This document shows positions 1 through 9,474 of a stretch of 54,485 bases of DNA, in pieces (within the stretch, counting starts at the first letter, position 1; each line of letters begins with the position of its first letter). Both the position numbers and the translations under genes were made by a program. A model generated the notes under the pieces. That model was not told the DNA's origin. It searched no databases and saw only the letters and a program-made list of their open reading frames with translations. Origin of the DNA: Elusimicrobia bacterium RIFOXYA12_FULL_51_18 (GTDB taxonomy: Bacteria > Elusimicrobiota > Elusimicrobia > Elusimicrobiales > UBA9959); contig MGVA01000055.1 in the NCBI GenBank assembly GCA_001800245.1, forward strand, positions 1 through 54,485, read 5' to 3'.

Positions 1-1
1 C

Positions 2-739
2 GGGCCGGACTTTACGCTGATGGGCAGCATAGAACAGGGTGACGACAGCGTTATAGGCAGCGACAACTTCAATCTTATAATAAAGAAGGAAGGCGGGAAG
101 CTTTCCATAGCCGAGAGCGGTCTTTTTATCGAAGTGGACGGCAAGAAGATAACCGCCGAATTCGACCGGAAGCTTGTTTCCCGGCGCGTAGTCGGGGTGC
201 TGGCCGGGATGATGGTTACCGTGCAGCGCGATCTGGCGGCGCCCGCCGCCGCGGCCCTGCCGTCCAAGGGCGGTTTCGGCACCATGAAGGATCTGCGCAT
301 GCCTTTGATGACGGTTACCCCGGATGAGGACGAAACCGCCAAACTGCAGGCTCGTGATATGTTTGAAAATCTGGAGATAACCGTGGCCAAGCTGGATAAC
401 GGCGATTTCCGGGGCGCGGTTTACGCCGATGGAGATATCCTCTCCTTCGACGCTAAAGTTGACTCCAAGCGCAAAATCGTCAGGTTCAGCAGCTTTGACG
501 CAACCCTCACAATGCGCCTTTTCGGCCCGGACTACAGGATATACGGTCGCGCGGACGGTAAGGATATGGATCTCACCGTCAAAAAGGAAGGCGGCAAGCT
601 TGTGGTTGAGGCTCCGATATTTACCACTATAGAAGCTTCCGACACGGAAATAACCGGCCAGTTCGATGAGCAGCAGCTTCCGGTGAAAGGTTTCGGCGCG
701 GTGTCGGCGTTGCTTATGATGATCCAGATGGGCCTGTAA
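2..739 (+). CDS. Hypothetical protein with internal repeat, 5' end missing
   Basis: The frame is open from the left edge, so the start lies outside the window; an internal ATG at 20 is probably not the start. The visible 245 residues contain two copies of a roughly 60-residue unit. Each begins GPD(F/Y) and carries KKEGGKL, at about residues 1-60 and again from about 178. The pattern (hydrophobic-alternating strands, many Gly and Asp) suggests beta structure. No known domain is recognised. A strong terminator follows 44 bp after the stop, so this is the last gene of its transcription unit. Confidence 0.7.
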   Translation, partial: GPDFTLMGSIEQGDDSVIGSDNFNLIIKKEGGKLSIAESGLFIEVDGKKITAEFDRKLVSRRVVGVLAGMMVTVQRDLAAPAAAALPSKGGFGTMKDLRMPLMTVTPDEDETAKLQARDMFENLEITVAKLDNGDFRGAVYADGDILSFDAKVDSKRKIVRFSSFDATLTMRLFGPDYRIYGRADGKDMDLTVKKEGGKLVVEAPIFTTIEASDTEITGQFDEQQLPVKGFGAVSALLMMIQMGL

Positions 740-783
740 GTTGAGGCTTGTTCCGTGAGATAATTACTAATAATATTAAAAGA

Positions 784-814
784 GGGACGCTCCGAAAAGA
801 GCGTCCCTTTTTTT
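784..814 (+). terminator. Rho-independent terminator
   Basis: A perfect 9-bp stem (GGGACGCTC with GAGCGTCCC, loop CGAAAA) is followed by seven T. It ends transcription of the preceding hypothetical gene. The 285 bp between it and the next gene hold no convincing ORF. The only signal I see there is a TATAAT at 1051-1056, a possible -10 box for the glycosyltransferase operon, without a clear -35. Confidence 0.9.
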
Positions 815-1099
815 GGGGCGCTATTGCGTAGCACTTAGCGGGGGGATAAGATGTTTTCGGAATTCGTCCGTCCGATGGGGGGCGCCGGCTTTTAAAAAGA
901 GTTCTGGAAAGACAATGAAATTGACCGGAAATCGGTTATCTTTCCGCTGTCGGAAGCGGGACATGGCCTCCCTGCCCTGTTTTTTTGTAATATACCGTGA
1001 GAACTTCGATAACTTCGCCGCGCGGACCGTTTCGGAGGCTGTTTTGCTTCTATAATAGCGGCCGCGGGAACCGTCGAAATCGTCCAAGACCTAAATCAA

Positions 1100-1804
1100 A
1101 TGCATATTTCAATCGTTATCCCGGCGTATAATGAAGAAAGAAGGATCGTGAAAACTTTGAATTCCGTTCTCCTTTTCCTTAGAAATAAAGATTATGAATA
1201 CGAGGTCATTATAGTGGACGACGGCAGCCTGGACGGCACTGTCGCGGCTGCGCAAGAAGCCGCCGCCAAATTCCCAGGTATAAAGATCATCAGGAACGGA
1301 AAGAATATGGGCAAGGGGTATTCCGTTAAAAGAGGCGTAATGGAGGCGGAAGGCGACTTTATATTTTTTACCGACGCGGACCTTTCAACTCCGATAGAGG
1401 AACTGGATAATTTCCTGTCGGAGATCAAAAGCCACGACATTGTTATCGGTTCGCGCGCTATCAAGGGCGCCAATATCTCGGTGCATGAACCCTTATACAG
1501 GGAAATACTGGGGAGGGCTTTCTGCCTGTTCGTGCGGGTTTGGTGTGTTCCCGGTTTTACCGACACGCAGTGCGGCGCTAAAATGTTCAGCAAGGCCGCC
1601 GCAAAAAAAATTTTCCCTTTACAAAAGCTGTCCCGCTTCGCGTTCGACGTGGAACTCCTTTATCTGGCGCGGTTGCATGGTTATAAGGTGAAGGAAATGC
1701 CCGTAAACTGGTTTTATTCTTCAGACACCAGGGTGCGCACACTGCCGGATGGGGCGAAAATGCTGGTTGACCTTCTTAAAATACGGTTTATCCACGGACT
1801 TTGA
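1100..1804 (+). CDS. Family 2 glycosyltransferase (dolichyl-phosphate glucosyltransferase-like)
   Basis: 234 residues, a single GT-A domain without C-terminal membrane helices. It starts with the typical SIVIPAYNEE, has the nucleotide-binding VDDGS (D40-D41) and the metal-binding DADLS (D92, D94), and later the GSRA and DTQCGAKMF segments seen in polyprenyl-phosphate glucosyltransferases of the ALG5/DPM type. The predicted reaction is transfer of a hexose from a nucleotide sugar to polyprenyl phosphate on the cytoplasmic face. It is the first gene of a tightly packed five-gene operon (3-bp gap to the next gene) ending in a GT39-like enzyme that could use the lipid-linked sugar. The donor sugar cannot be told. 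Confidence 0.88.
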   Translation: MHISIVIPAYNEERRIVKTLNSVLLFLRNKDYEYEVIIVDDGSLDGTVAAAQEAAAKFPGIKIIRNGKNMGKGYSVKRGVMEAEGDFIFFTDADLSTPIEELDNFLSEIKSHDIVIGSRAIKGANISVHEPLYREILGRAFCLFVRVWCVPGFTDTQCGAKMFSKAAAKKIFPLQKLSRFAFDVELLYLARLHGYKVKEMPVNWFYSSDTRVRTLPDGAKMLVDLLKIRFIHGL

Positions 1805-1807
1805 GAT

Positions 1808-2524
1808 ATGCCCCTTGATTTTTCACTGGTTATACCGTTTTATAACGAAGAAAAGAACGTCCGGCGCGTTTGCGGGGAGCTTGCCGGGGATTTTAACGCG
1901 CGCGGGATCTCATACGAGATCATCGCCGTGAATAACGGATCTTCCGACGGGACAGGCGCGGCGCTTGCGGAGGTGATCGGCCTGAATCGCGGAACGTTCA
2001 GGCTGGTGAACGTTCCGGTCAACCGGGGATACGGATGGGGAGTTCTTCAGGGTCTGAAAGAGGCGGCCGGGACGCGTGTGGGCTATTCGGTCGGAGACGG
2101 GCAGATCTCCGCCGCAGATGTGCTGAAGGCCTTTGATAAATCCTTGGCGGAAGACCTGGACTTCTGCCAGGGAACGAGAACCGCCAGGCGGGATGTTTTG
2201 CTACGGCGGATAAATACGAAGATCTTTAACGCCCTCTTCCGTTTTCTTTTCCCCTGCGGGGTCACGGATGTCGGCAGCAATCCCAAGATCATTAAAAAAA
2301 GCATGTATGAGAAAATGTCCCTGACTTCCCGCGACTGGTTCATAGACTGCGAAGTAATATCAAAAAGCTATCTTCTCGGCGGAAAGATGGGGGAAGTTCC
2401 GGTGGCTTCCAGGAAAAGGGAGCTTGGTGAATCGCATATACGGGTCTTCAGCGCTTTGGAGATGCTGAAAAATCTCGTTATCTGGCGGTGCGGGGCTTTC
2501 TTCTGGACGAGAGGACGATTATGA
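1808..2524 (+). CDS. Family 2 glycosyltransferase with altered acidic motifs
   Basis: 238 residues with the GT2 opening FSLVIPFYNEE. The usual VDDGS is VNNGSSDGT and the usual DADL is GDGQIS, so the standard acidic metal-binding pair is reduced to one Asp. The GDGQ variant exists in other GT2 enzymes, so this does not prove loss of activity. The later region (NALFRFLFPCGVTDVGSNPKII, given here only as a landmark) matches the polyprenyl-phosphate transferase fold. The stop overlaps the next start as ATGA, implying translational coupling with the epimerase. Substrate unknown. Confidence 0.85.
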   Translation: MPLDFSLVIPFYNEEKNVRRVCGELAGDFNARGISYEIIAVNNGSSDGTGAALAEVIGLNRGTFRLVNVPVNRGYGWGVLQGLKEAAGTRVGYSVGDGQISAADVLKAFDKSLAEDLDFCQGTRTARRDVLLRRINTKIFNALFRFLFPCGVTDVGSNPKIIKKSMYEKMSLTSRDWFIDCEVISKSYLLGGKMGEVPVASRKRELGESHIRVFSALEMLKNLVIWRCGAFFWTRGRL

Positions 2525-3534
2525 ACGCGGATTTCTGGAAGGGAAAGCGCGCGCTGGTTACCGGTTGTCACGGCTTCCTTGCTTCCTGGGTGGCCGCTGA
2601 GCTGGCTAAGCGCGGGGCTGAAGTTACCGGGTTGACAAACGGGGCCTTACGCGGTTTTTCGCCCGGCATTCGGAGTTTCGGAAAAAAAATGCGGGTGATC
2701 CGCGGCTCGGTCACGGATTATCCGCTGGTCAAAAAGCTTTTCAGCGGGGGCAAATTTGAATTCTGTTTCCACTTGGCTGCCCGGACCGATTACGGGGTTT
2801 GTACCGAGTCGCCGCTGACGACCTTCGAAACGAATATCAAGGGCGCCTGGAACGTGCTGGAAGCCGCTAGAAATTGCGGGACGCTGCGGGCCGTGATCCT
2901 TGCTTCCAGCGATAAGGTTTACGGGAAACAAAAAAAAATGCCGCATACCGAAGGCCAGTCCCCGCTTGGCCGGTATCCGTACGACGTCTCTAAGATCTGC
3001 GACGAACTTTTGGGGATGTGTTACTTCCATACCTACGGCCTTCCGGTCGCCGCGGCCCGGTGCGCCAATATCTACGGCGGCGGAGATTTTACCTGGTCAA
3101 GGGTGGTACCCGGCACGATCCGCTCCGTTTTGCGCGGCGAGACGCCGGTCATCCGGAGCGACGGAACTCCGATGAGGGATTATCTGTACGTGGAGGACGC
3201 GGTCGCGGCGTATTTGAAATTAGCCGAAGCCGTGGCGGTAAACAAGGCTGGCGGGGAAGTGTTCAATTTCAGCCCTGAAAACGCCACAAGTACGCTTAAA
3301 CTTATAAAAACTATCATAGCCCTGTCGGGGAGGACCGGCGTAGAACCAAGAATCCTGGGCGCTGGAAGATCCGGGGCCGGGACCGATATGCAGTCGCTTT
3401 CTTCCGAAAAAGCGAAAAGGCTGCTCGGGTGGCGGGCGAAATATCCGTTGGAAAAGGGACTTAAAAAAACATTACGATGGTACATTGAATATTTCCATGA
3501 AAATACTTCTCGTTTTTCCGCCCATACTAGGTGA
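2521..3534 (+). CDS. NAD-dependent epimerase/dehydratase (extended SDR)
   Basis: 337 residues. The start is ATG 2521, which overlaps the preceding stop as ATGA; a longer reading from 2488 runs into the previous gene and lacks support. The N-terminal Rossmann motif is TGCHGFLAS. The catalytic elements are the SSDKVYG segment (Ser) and RYPYDVSK (Tyr-x3-Lys). Extended SDRs with SDKVYG include CDP-glucose and GDP-mannose 4,6-dehydratases, so a nucleotide-sugar dehydratase or epimerase feeding the adjacent glycosyltransferases is likely. The 3' end overlaps the radical SAM gene by 38 bp. Confidence 0.88.
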   Translation: MNADFWKGKRALVTGCHGFLASWVAAELAKRGAEVTGLTNGALRGFSPGIRSFGKKMRVIRGSVTDYPLVKKLFSGGKFEFCFHLAARTDYGVCTESPLTTFETNIKGAWNVLEAARNCGTLRAVILASSDKVYGKQKKMPHTEGQSPLGRYPYDVSKICDELLGMCYFHTYGLPVAAARCANIYGGGDFTWSRVVPGTIRSVLRGETPVIRSDGTPMRDYLYVEDAVAAYLKLAEAVAVNKAGGEVFNFSPENATSTLKLIKTIIALSGRTGVEPRILGAGRSGAGTDMQSLSSEKAKRLLGWRAKYPLEKGLKKTLRWYIEYFHENTSRFSAHTR

Positions 3535-4894
3535 GGAACGATACGGCAAGCTGGCCCGCGCCGGTTCCTATCTGCCGCCGCTTGGACTGCTGTATCTGGC
3601 CGGCGTCCTGGAGAAAAGGCATGAGGTCAGGATCATAGACGGTTCCGTCCTTGATATTACCGTAGAGGATATGGGCCGCGAAATAAGCTCGTGGCGGCCC
3701 GATATTGTAGGCGTTTCAGCCTATACGCCCACCTTTTACCGGGCTTTGGCTATCGCAAGGATAGTCAAGGAGACCGATCCCCGGATCCTGACCGTCCTTG
3801 GCGGCCCCCATCCGACCGCCTGCCCGGAGGAAACGGCGGGGGACAAAAATGTGGACGTAGTGGTTTCGGGCGAGGGGGAACAAACTTTCAAGGAACTGGC
3901 GGATGCCGTTGCGGCCTCGGCTGATATCTCAGGCATTAAAGGGCTGTATTATAAGAGGGACGGTAAAGTATTTCAGACGCCGCCTAGAGAAAGAATTTCC
4001 AGGCTGGATGAATTGCCCATGCCGGCCAGGCATCTGCTCGATATGCGGCTTTACAAGCCGTCCGTCATGCATTACAAGAAAATGCCCGCATTTTCTATCA
4101 TGTGCGGCCGGGGCTGCCCATATAAGTGCACATATTGTTCCTGCTCCAAGGTGTTCCGCGGCGGCGTGACTCTCCGCAGTCCGGAGAATATCATCGCGGA
4201 GATAAAATATCTGGTGAAAGAATACGGCGCCAGGGAGATCATGGTCTGGGACGACACGTTCGGACTTGCCAAAAAATGGACGTTGACCTTCTGCGAGCTT
4301 ATGAAGCCGCTGAACCTGACGTGGTCGGCCTGGATGCGGGTTGACCTGGTAAATCCGGAAGTCCTCGGCAAAATGGCTGAAAGCGGCTGCTGGCATATAT
4401 CCTACGGAGTGGAATCCGGGAACCAGAAGGTTCTGGATACTATCAAAAAAGGGATTACGATAGAGCAGATCAGGAATGCGTTCCGGTGGACGCATCAGGC
4501 GGGGATGGAGGCGCGGGGAACATATATTCTCGGGCTGCCCAATGAGACCCGGCAGACCATGGCGGACACGGTAAATATCGCGATAGACACGAGTGCGGAC
4601 TATGCGCAGTTTCAGTTGCTTACGCCGTATCCGGGGACCGAACTGTGGGATGAAGCGCGTAATTACGGGGAGTTCGCGATAAAAGACTTCTCAAAATACA
4701 CCATCTGGTTCCCGGTTTTCATCCCGAAGGGTCTTACCAGCGAAGGCCTTTTAAAGGCGCATCGGGCGGCATACAGGCGGTTCTATTTCAGGGCGGGCTA
4801 TTTCTGGCAGAGCATTAAAAAAATAAGCGATTGGGGCGATGTTAAAAGAGTTTTGACCGGGATATTAAGCCTGCTGGAATATTTTTATAAATGA
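3497..4894 (+). CDS. B12-binding radical SAM protein
   Basis: 465 residues. ATG 3497 is preferred because the protein then starts MKILLVFPP, the usual first strand of the cobalamin-binding domain (about residues 1-150, with GGPHPTACPE). The radical SAM core follows, with the iron-sulfur motif CPYKCTYC (C207, C211, C214). This architecture (BchE/HpnR/TsrM-like class) carries out methylations, ring closures or lipid and sugar modifications. Lying between a sugar-nucleotide enzyme and a GT39-like enzyme, it probably modifies a lipid or sugar intermediate, which is inference. It overlaps the following gene as ATGA. Confidence 0.88.
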   Translation: MKILLVFPPILGEERYGKLARAGSYLPPLGLLYLAGVLEKRHEVRIIDGSVLDITVEDMGREISSWRPDIVGVSAYTPTFYRALAIARIVKETDPRILTVLGGPHPTACPEETAGDKNVDVVVSGEGEQTFKELADAVAASADISGIKGLYYKRDGKVFQTPPRERISRLDELPMPARHLLDMRLYKPSVMHYKKMPAFSIMCGRGCPYKCTYCSCSKVFRGGVTLRSPENIIAEIKYLVKEYGAREIMVWDDTFGLAKKWTLTFCELMKPLNLTWSAWMRVDLVNPEVLGKMAESGCWHISYGVESGNQKVLDTIKKGITIEQIRNAFRWTHQAGMEARGTYILGLPNETRQTMADTVNIAIDTSADYAQFQLLTPYPGTELWDEARNYGEFAIKDFSKYTIWFPVFIPKGLTSEGLLKAHRAAYRRFYFRAGYFWQSIKKISDWGDVKRVLTGILSLLEYFYK

Positions 4895-6519
4895 AAACCC
4901 CCAAGATAATAATTTTCGCGATCGTCGCCGGCGGTTTCGTCCTGAGATTATTGCCTATAGAATGGGGGCTGCCGAGCAAAAATCTCGCGCTTTCAAGCTA
5001 CAGCCCCGATGAGCAGGTGTCGTTCCATTCCCTGGAACAGATGAATCCCAAAAAATTCGATTTCTATCCGCACCAGGCGCTTGATTGGGGCAGCCTCCAT
5101 ATTTACCTGCTGGGAATGACCGTGAAAACAGCCGAGATGCTTGGGGCTGTTAAAATCGGCAACCGGGAATACTATCTGCATAATTTTAAGGAATTGGACA
5201 AACTTTATATGCTGGGAAGATTGATCCCCATAATCGCGGGGACCATAAGCATATGGCTGCTCTATCTTATAATCCTTAATCTCTTCAGCGATGCGGCGGC
5301 CGCGCTGCTCGGGAGCCTTATTCTGGCGATTATCCCGGTTCATCTGGTCTATTCTTTTTATGTCAGGCCCGATGCGCTGATGATCTTGTTCGGTCTCTGT
5401 GTTATGTATTTTGCGCTCAGGATCCTGGAAACCGGCGCGCGCAAGTATTATCTGATCTGCGGGGCGTTTGCCGGGATCACTATCAGCGCGAAATATAGCG
5501 GAGGCGCCTGCATCGTCCTGCCTATCGTCGCCCATCTCCTTTATCTTTCTCGCGCAAAAGAACTGACGTTCGGGAAAATCCTGGGACGCAATCTGCAGCT
5601 TGGCGTAGTTGCGCTTTTGGGCGCTTTTATAATCACTTGTCCCTATTGTGTCACCCCGGTATTCCCTTCCCACATCAGGCATCTTCTCAGTCAGGCAAAG
5701 GGCGCTCCATATAACCAGCCGGGCTGGATAGCGTATCTGACGTACCTCCTCCCTATCGGAATGGGGTGGCCGCTGTTCCTTTCCAGTATGGCGGGGTGCG
5801 TCGGACTGGCCGCGGCATGGAGGCGGGACGGAGACCCCAAAAAGATTTTTTTGGTGCTTGCGGGGCTTGGGGTTTACGGGATCATTTCATCCCCCAAGTG
5901 CCCGATTACCGTGTATGTGATGCCTGTCATCCCTTTTCTAGTGATCTATTCGGCGTATTTCTTGAGGACGTTATGGAACGCGGAAAATAAAATAGTAAAA
6001 CAAGCCGGCAGGCTTGCTGTTATATTTGTGGTGTCTTATACCACGGCGTATTCACTGGCGTATTTGAATTTGTTCCTTAAAAAAAATGTCCGGGAAGACG
6101 CGTCGGAATGGATAGAGAAGAATATCCCCCGGGGAAGCTCGGTCGCTATTGCCAGAAGTTACTTCTGGACGCCTCCTATACTGCGGAAATACGACCCGCC
6201 GTATAAATTGCTGATGGGCGGAGATATCAATTCGTTCCTCCCGGACGCGGTATTGGGACTTGGGAAAGCGTGTGAAAAAGCCGATTATCTGGTATTGAGC
6301 GAGTATGAATACCGGGAATTTGTCCATCCGAAAATAAAAGAATATTTTCCGGAACACTCCGCGATCATCGATAATATCTTTTCGGAAAAAAAATTCCAAA
6401 AAATCGCCGAGTTTGACAGGGAGGCGTCGTTTCTGGGGCTTACGTTTAAAAAAAATTATCCGCCGACCGACTGGCTGTTCCCCAATCCGAAAATTATCGT
6501 CTTTAAAAGAAAAGAATAA
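4891..6519 (+). CDS. Integral-membrane glycosyltransferase (GT39/ArnT-like)
   Basis: 542 residues with an N-terminal membrane helix ending in RLLPIEWGLPSK, the acidic pair D40-E41 in the first periplasmic loop (position of the catalytic Asp in PMT/ArnT enzymes), and about ten further hydrophobic segments. The last 150 residues are soluble. GT-C enzymes of this type use polyprenyl-phosphate sugars made by GT2 enzymes, two of which lie at the head of this operon. The acceptor (protein, lipid A or polysaccharide) is not evident. Last gene of the operon. Confidence 0.85.
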   Translation: MKTPKIIIFAIVAGGFVLRLLPIEWGLPSKNLALSSYSPDEQVSFHSLEQMNPKKFDFYPHQALDWGSLHIYLLGMTVKTAEMLGAVKIGNREYYLHNFKELDKLYMLGRLIPIIAGTISIWLLYLIILNLFSDAAAALLGSLILAIIPVHLVYSFYVRPDALMILFGLCVMYFALRILETGARKYYLICGAFAGITISAKYSGGACIVLPIVAHLLYLSRAKELTFGKILGRNLQLGVVALLGAFIITCPYCVTPVFPSHIRHLLSQAKGAPYNQPGWIAYLTYLLPIGMGWPLFLSSMAGCVGLAAAWRRDGDPKKIFLVLAGLGVYGIISSPKCPITVYVMPVIPFLVIYSAYFLRTLWNAENKIVKQAGRLAVIFVVSYTTAYSLAYLNLFLKKNVREDASEWIEKNIPRGSSVAIARSYFWTPPILRKYDPPYKLLMGGDINSFLPDAVLGLGKACEKADYLVLSEYEYREFVHPKIKEYFPEHSAIIDNIFSEKKFQKIAEFDREASFLGLTFKKNYPPTDWLFPNPKIIVFKRKE

Positions 6520-6652
6520 TTCCGCCGGTTTTTCTCACGCTTGTCAGCGGCGGCATTTCTGAGCCGCGCGCAAGCGCTGTTCCTGTTTGTGGCTTGGATT
6601 TTAGATGAGTGCGGGGCGCCGGACCGGCCCGGGAGAGGCCGCCGATAATTTA

Positions 6653-6658
6653 TATAAT
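6653..6658 (+). promoter_or_regulatory. -10 box of an apparently leaderless gene
   Basis: TATAAT lies 6 bp before ATG 6665. Transcription would start at or next to the A of the start codon, and there is no Shine-Dalgarno sequence between. This also fixes the start: an in-frame ATG at 6605 lies upstream of the promoter. No good -35 is visible. Confidence 0.5.
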
Positions 6659-6664
6659 CTGAAT

Positions 6665-8095
6665 ATGATCAAACTTCATAATGTGAACGCGAAACTGTTG
6701 GAAGCGCATTACGCCGTCAGGGGCAAGATCGTTTCCCGGGCGCAGGAGCTGGAGGCCCAGGGTAAGAAGATCATCTACTGCAATATCGGCAATCCACAGG
6801 CTCTAAAGCAAAAGCCGCTCACTTTCCTGCGGCAGGTATTGAGCCTGCTCGAATATCCCGCCCTGATGGACCGGCCCGAGGCCGCGAAAATTTTCCCGGC
6901 CGACGCCATTGCGAGGGCAAAAATGGTGCTTGAGAAGAACCCCAGCGGCACCGGGGCTTATACCCAAAGCACGGGGATCCCGTTCATACGCAAGGCTGTG
7001 GCTGATTTTATCAATAAGCGCGACGGCATCCCTGTGGACGCGAACAAGATCGTGCTTACCGGCGGCGCCAGCAAGGGCATCCAGGCGGCGTTCACCATGC
7101 TGACCAATGCGGAGAACGACGGTTATATGATCCCGATCCCGCAGTACCCGCTATACAGCGCCACGATCGCGCTCTACGGCGCGAAACAGATAAATTATTT
7201 TCTCGACGAGGAAAATGACTGGCAGCTGAACGAGCATGAACTGAGCGAAAGCATCGCCGCGGCCAAGGAAAAAGGGGTCAACCCGGTGGCTATCGCCGTG
7301 ATAAACCCGGGCAATCCCACCGGCGCCGTGCTTTCCAGAAAAAATATAGAGATGATCATCCGTTTCGCAAAAAAACACGGCCTGACCATCCTGGCCGACG
7401 AGGTTTACCAGGAGAACGTTTACGGCAAAGGCTTGAAGTTCTATTCGTTCGCGAAGGTGATGTGCGAGTTGGGCGAGGAGGATGTGACGCTCTTCAGCTT
7501 TCATTCCGTTTCCAAAGGTTTCCTGGGAGAGTGTGGGCACAGGGGCGGCTATCTGGAGGTCAGGAATATGCCCGACGACGTTTATGCCGAGCTGGTCAAG
7601 TTCCAGTCCATCAGTTTGTGCGCTAACGTGGTGGGGCAGCTGGTCACCTACCTGATGGTGTCGCCGCCGGAAAAGGGGGCGGAGAGCCACGGGCTGTACG
7701 TGAAGGAGCGAGACGCCATCCTGTGCGACCTTAAGGAAAAAGCGGAGCTGCTCGGCAAAGGCCTGAACGGGATAGAAGGTATGACGACCGGCATCCCGCA
7801 GGGCGCCATGTACGCGTTCGTTAAATTCGAGCTCCCGTATCCGAAGGGGGCCGACCTTGCCAAAATGACGGTGGAGGCCAGGTTGAAGTACGAAGCGTCA
7901 AGGGACTCGGAATATTGCCTAAAACTGCTGGAAGAAACCGGGATCTGCGTGGTGCCGGGGTCGGGTTTCGGCCAGCAGCCGGGAACGCTCCATTTCCGCA
8001 CGACTTTCCTGCCGCCCAAAGCCGATATCAAGGCTCTGGTGGAGAAAATGAAGAAGTTCCACGTTTCTTACGTGGCGAAGCTTAAAGCCCGGTGA
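6665..8095 (+). CDS. Class I aminotransferase, alanine aminotransferase-like
   Basis: 476 residues, fold-type I PLP enzyme. The PLP lysine is K284 in SFHSVSKGFLGECGHRGGY, a signature shared with eukaryotic-type alanine aminotransferases (GPT) rather than AspC. Other family features are NPGNPTG, the LADEVYQENVY segment and the C-terminal RTTFLPP arginine. Predicted reaction: alanine plus 2-oxoglutarate to pyruvate plus glutamate. ATG 6665 is chosen because a TATAAT lies just upstream. It stands alone, with about 85 bp to the next gene. Confidence 0.9.
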   Translation: MIKLHNVNAKLLEAHYAVRGKIVSRAQELEAQGKKIIYCNIGNPQALKQKPLTFLRQVLSLLEYPALMDRPEAAKIFPADAIARAKMVLEKNPSGTGAYTQSTGIPFIRKAVADFINKRDGIPVDANKIVLTGGASKGIQAAFTMLTNAENDGYMIPIPQYPLYSATIALYGAKQINYFLDEENDWQLNEHELSESIAAAKEKGVNPVAIAVINPGNPTGAVLSRKNIEMIIRFAKKHGLTILADEVYQENVYGKGLKFYSFAKVMCELGEEDVTLFSFHSVSKGFLGECGHRGGYLEVRNMPDDVYAELVKFQSISLCANVVGQLVTYLMVSPPEKGAESHGLYVKERDAILCDLKEKAELLGKGLNGIEGMTTGIPQGAMYAFVKFELPYPKGADLAKMTVEARLKYEASRDSEYCLKLLEETGICVVPGSGFGQQPGTLHFRTTFLPPKADIKALVEKMKKFHVSYVAKLKAR

Positions 8096-8179
8096 AATAC
8101 GCGCGCTGGGCGCTTACCGGCCGCCCGTAAGGCACAGCTTTAGGACAAATTTTATATCATAATATTCACGGAACCGTTC

Positions 8180-9376
8180 ATGGGAAACTTTATCATCATC
8201 TCTCCTCAGTATCCTCCCCGGGTGCGTTTTTTCGTCAACAGACTTAGGTTCAGGGGGTTTAATGTTTTCGGCATCGGCGACGCGGACTGGGGAAGCCTGG
8301 ACCCGGCGCTGAAGACCGACCTGACCGAGTATTGCAGGGTGGATTTGTCCTGTTATGCCGGCAACGAAGAGCTCCGCGGCGAAAAGTACGCCTCCATTCT
8401 TGCCGCCGCGGAGTACCTTAAGAATAAATATGGGCCGGTGGAGTACCTGGAATCCTTCAACGAATGGTGGCTGCCCCTGGACGCGGCCCTTCGCAGGGAT
8501 TTGGGCGTTCCCGGGATAAAGCCAGCCGAACTTTCCCATCTGGTCAGAAAATCGCTGATGAAGGAAAAATTCAGACGGGCCGGAGTGGCGGTGGTGGAGG
8601 GCGGCATGGTGGCCGGCTTTGAGGACTTTCTCGCGTTTTTAGAACGCCACGGGCGGGACATCGTGGTCAAGCCGGACAGGGGAGTCGGAGCGTCCGACAC
8701 GTACAGGATAAGGAGCAGGGCTGAAGCGGAGCGTTTTTTCAGCGTCCGTAATCCCGCTTTCCCTTATTTTATGGAGGCTTTTATCGGGGATCCCGGGCGT
8801 GAGCTATATTCTTTCGACGGTTTTACCGACGCTTCCGGAGAGCCTGTGTTTTTTACCTGTCACCGCTACAATGACGGCATTCTTGAGGTGGTGGAGGGCA
8901 ACCCCCTCAGTTATCATAACTTGAAGACGCATGAAATTCCGGCGGACCTGAAAGCGGACGGCTTGGCCGCGCTGAAAGCGTTCGAATTGAAAAAAAATTT
9001 CTTCCATATCGAATTCTTCAGGGTGGGGGGGACCTGTTTCGGCCTTGAGATCAACGCGCGGCCTCCCGGAGTTCTGACCGTGGACATGATCAATCATTCT
9101 AAAGGCCTGGATTGCTGGGACCTCTATGCGCGGATGTGTGCGGGTGAAAGACCCGACGCCAGGTCCCGGCGGGATATGATCTGCGCCTACGCGGCGCGGG
9201 TTTCGGGCAAGTCCTATCAGCTGACCCACGAGGAGCTTCTTGTCCGATACGGCCGGGAGATAGTGTTCCATATGCCGATGGACAGCAAAGTGATGGGCGA
9301 TTACGCGTATCTTGCGTTGACGGAGACGCAGGAGCGCAGGGCGGAGATAGTTGGGCGGATAGCCGCTCTCCGATAG
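8180..9376 (+). CDS. ATP-grasp carboxylate-amine ligase family protein
   Basis: 398 residues. The centre contains the ATP-grasp nucleotide-binding features (DIVVKPDRGVGASDTYR at about residues 160-175, MEAFIGD, then GLEINARPPG with the metal-binding Glu and Asn near residue 290). The first 110 residues form a Rossmann-like pre-ATP-grasp domain. Such enzymes join a carboxylate to an amine or thiol through an acyl phosphate; the substrate cannot be told. A CATAAT at 8158-8163 could be the -10 box, giving a leader of only about 10 nt. Confidence 0.82.
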   Translation: MGNFIIISPQYPPRVRFFVNRLRFRGFNVFGIGDADWGSLDPALKTDLTEYCRVDLSCYAGNEELRGEKYASILAAAEYLKNKYGPVEYLESFNEWWLPLDAALRRDLGVPGIKPAELSHLVRKSLMKEKFRRAGVAVVEGGMVAGFEDFLAFLERHGRDIVVKPDRGVGASDTYRIRSRAEAERFFSVRNPAFPYFMEAFIGDPGRELYSFDGFTDASGEPVFFTCHRYNDGILEVVEGNPLSYHNLKTHEIPADLKADGLAALKAFELKKNFFHIEFFRVGGTCFGLEINARPPGVLTVDMINHSKGLDCWDLYARMCAGERPDARSRRDMICAYAARVSGKSYQLTHEELLVRYGREIVFHMPMDSKVMGDYAYLALTETQERRAEIVGRIAALR

Positions 9377-9437
9377 GCGGCCTTTGGGCCCAGCGTGTGA
9401 TGGGCCTAAAAATGCGGCGTCCTTAGGCCTTGAGCCT

Positions 9438-9467
9438 TTGTCGGACCCGTGTAACTTGTGTTACACT
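9438..9467 (+). promoter_or_regulatory. Promoter with palindromic operator over the -10 box
   Basis: TTGTCG at 9438-9443 and TACACT at 9462-9467 are 18 bp apart and end 4-7 bp before the next start codon. A perfect palindrome, GTGTAAC-TTGT-GTTACAC (9449-9466), covers the spacer and -10, the usual place for a repressor site. Confidence 0.45.
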
Positions 9468-9474
9468 TTAGGTG

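Noticed and set aside
813-1055. An 80-codon plus-strand ORF after the first terminator
   Set aside because: No Shine-Dalgarno, no recognisable domain, and it begins within the terminator tail.
6605-6664. Upstream in-frame ATG as the aminotransferase start
   Set aside because: A TATAAT sits between it and ATG 6665, and the extra 20 residues are unlike the family.
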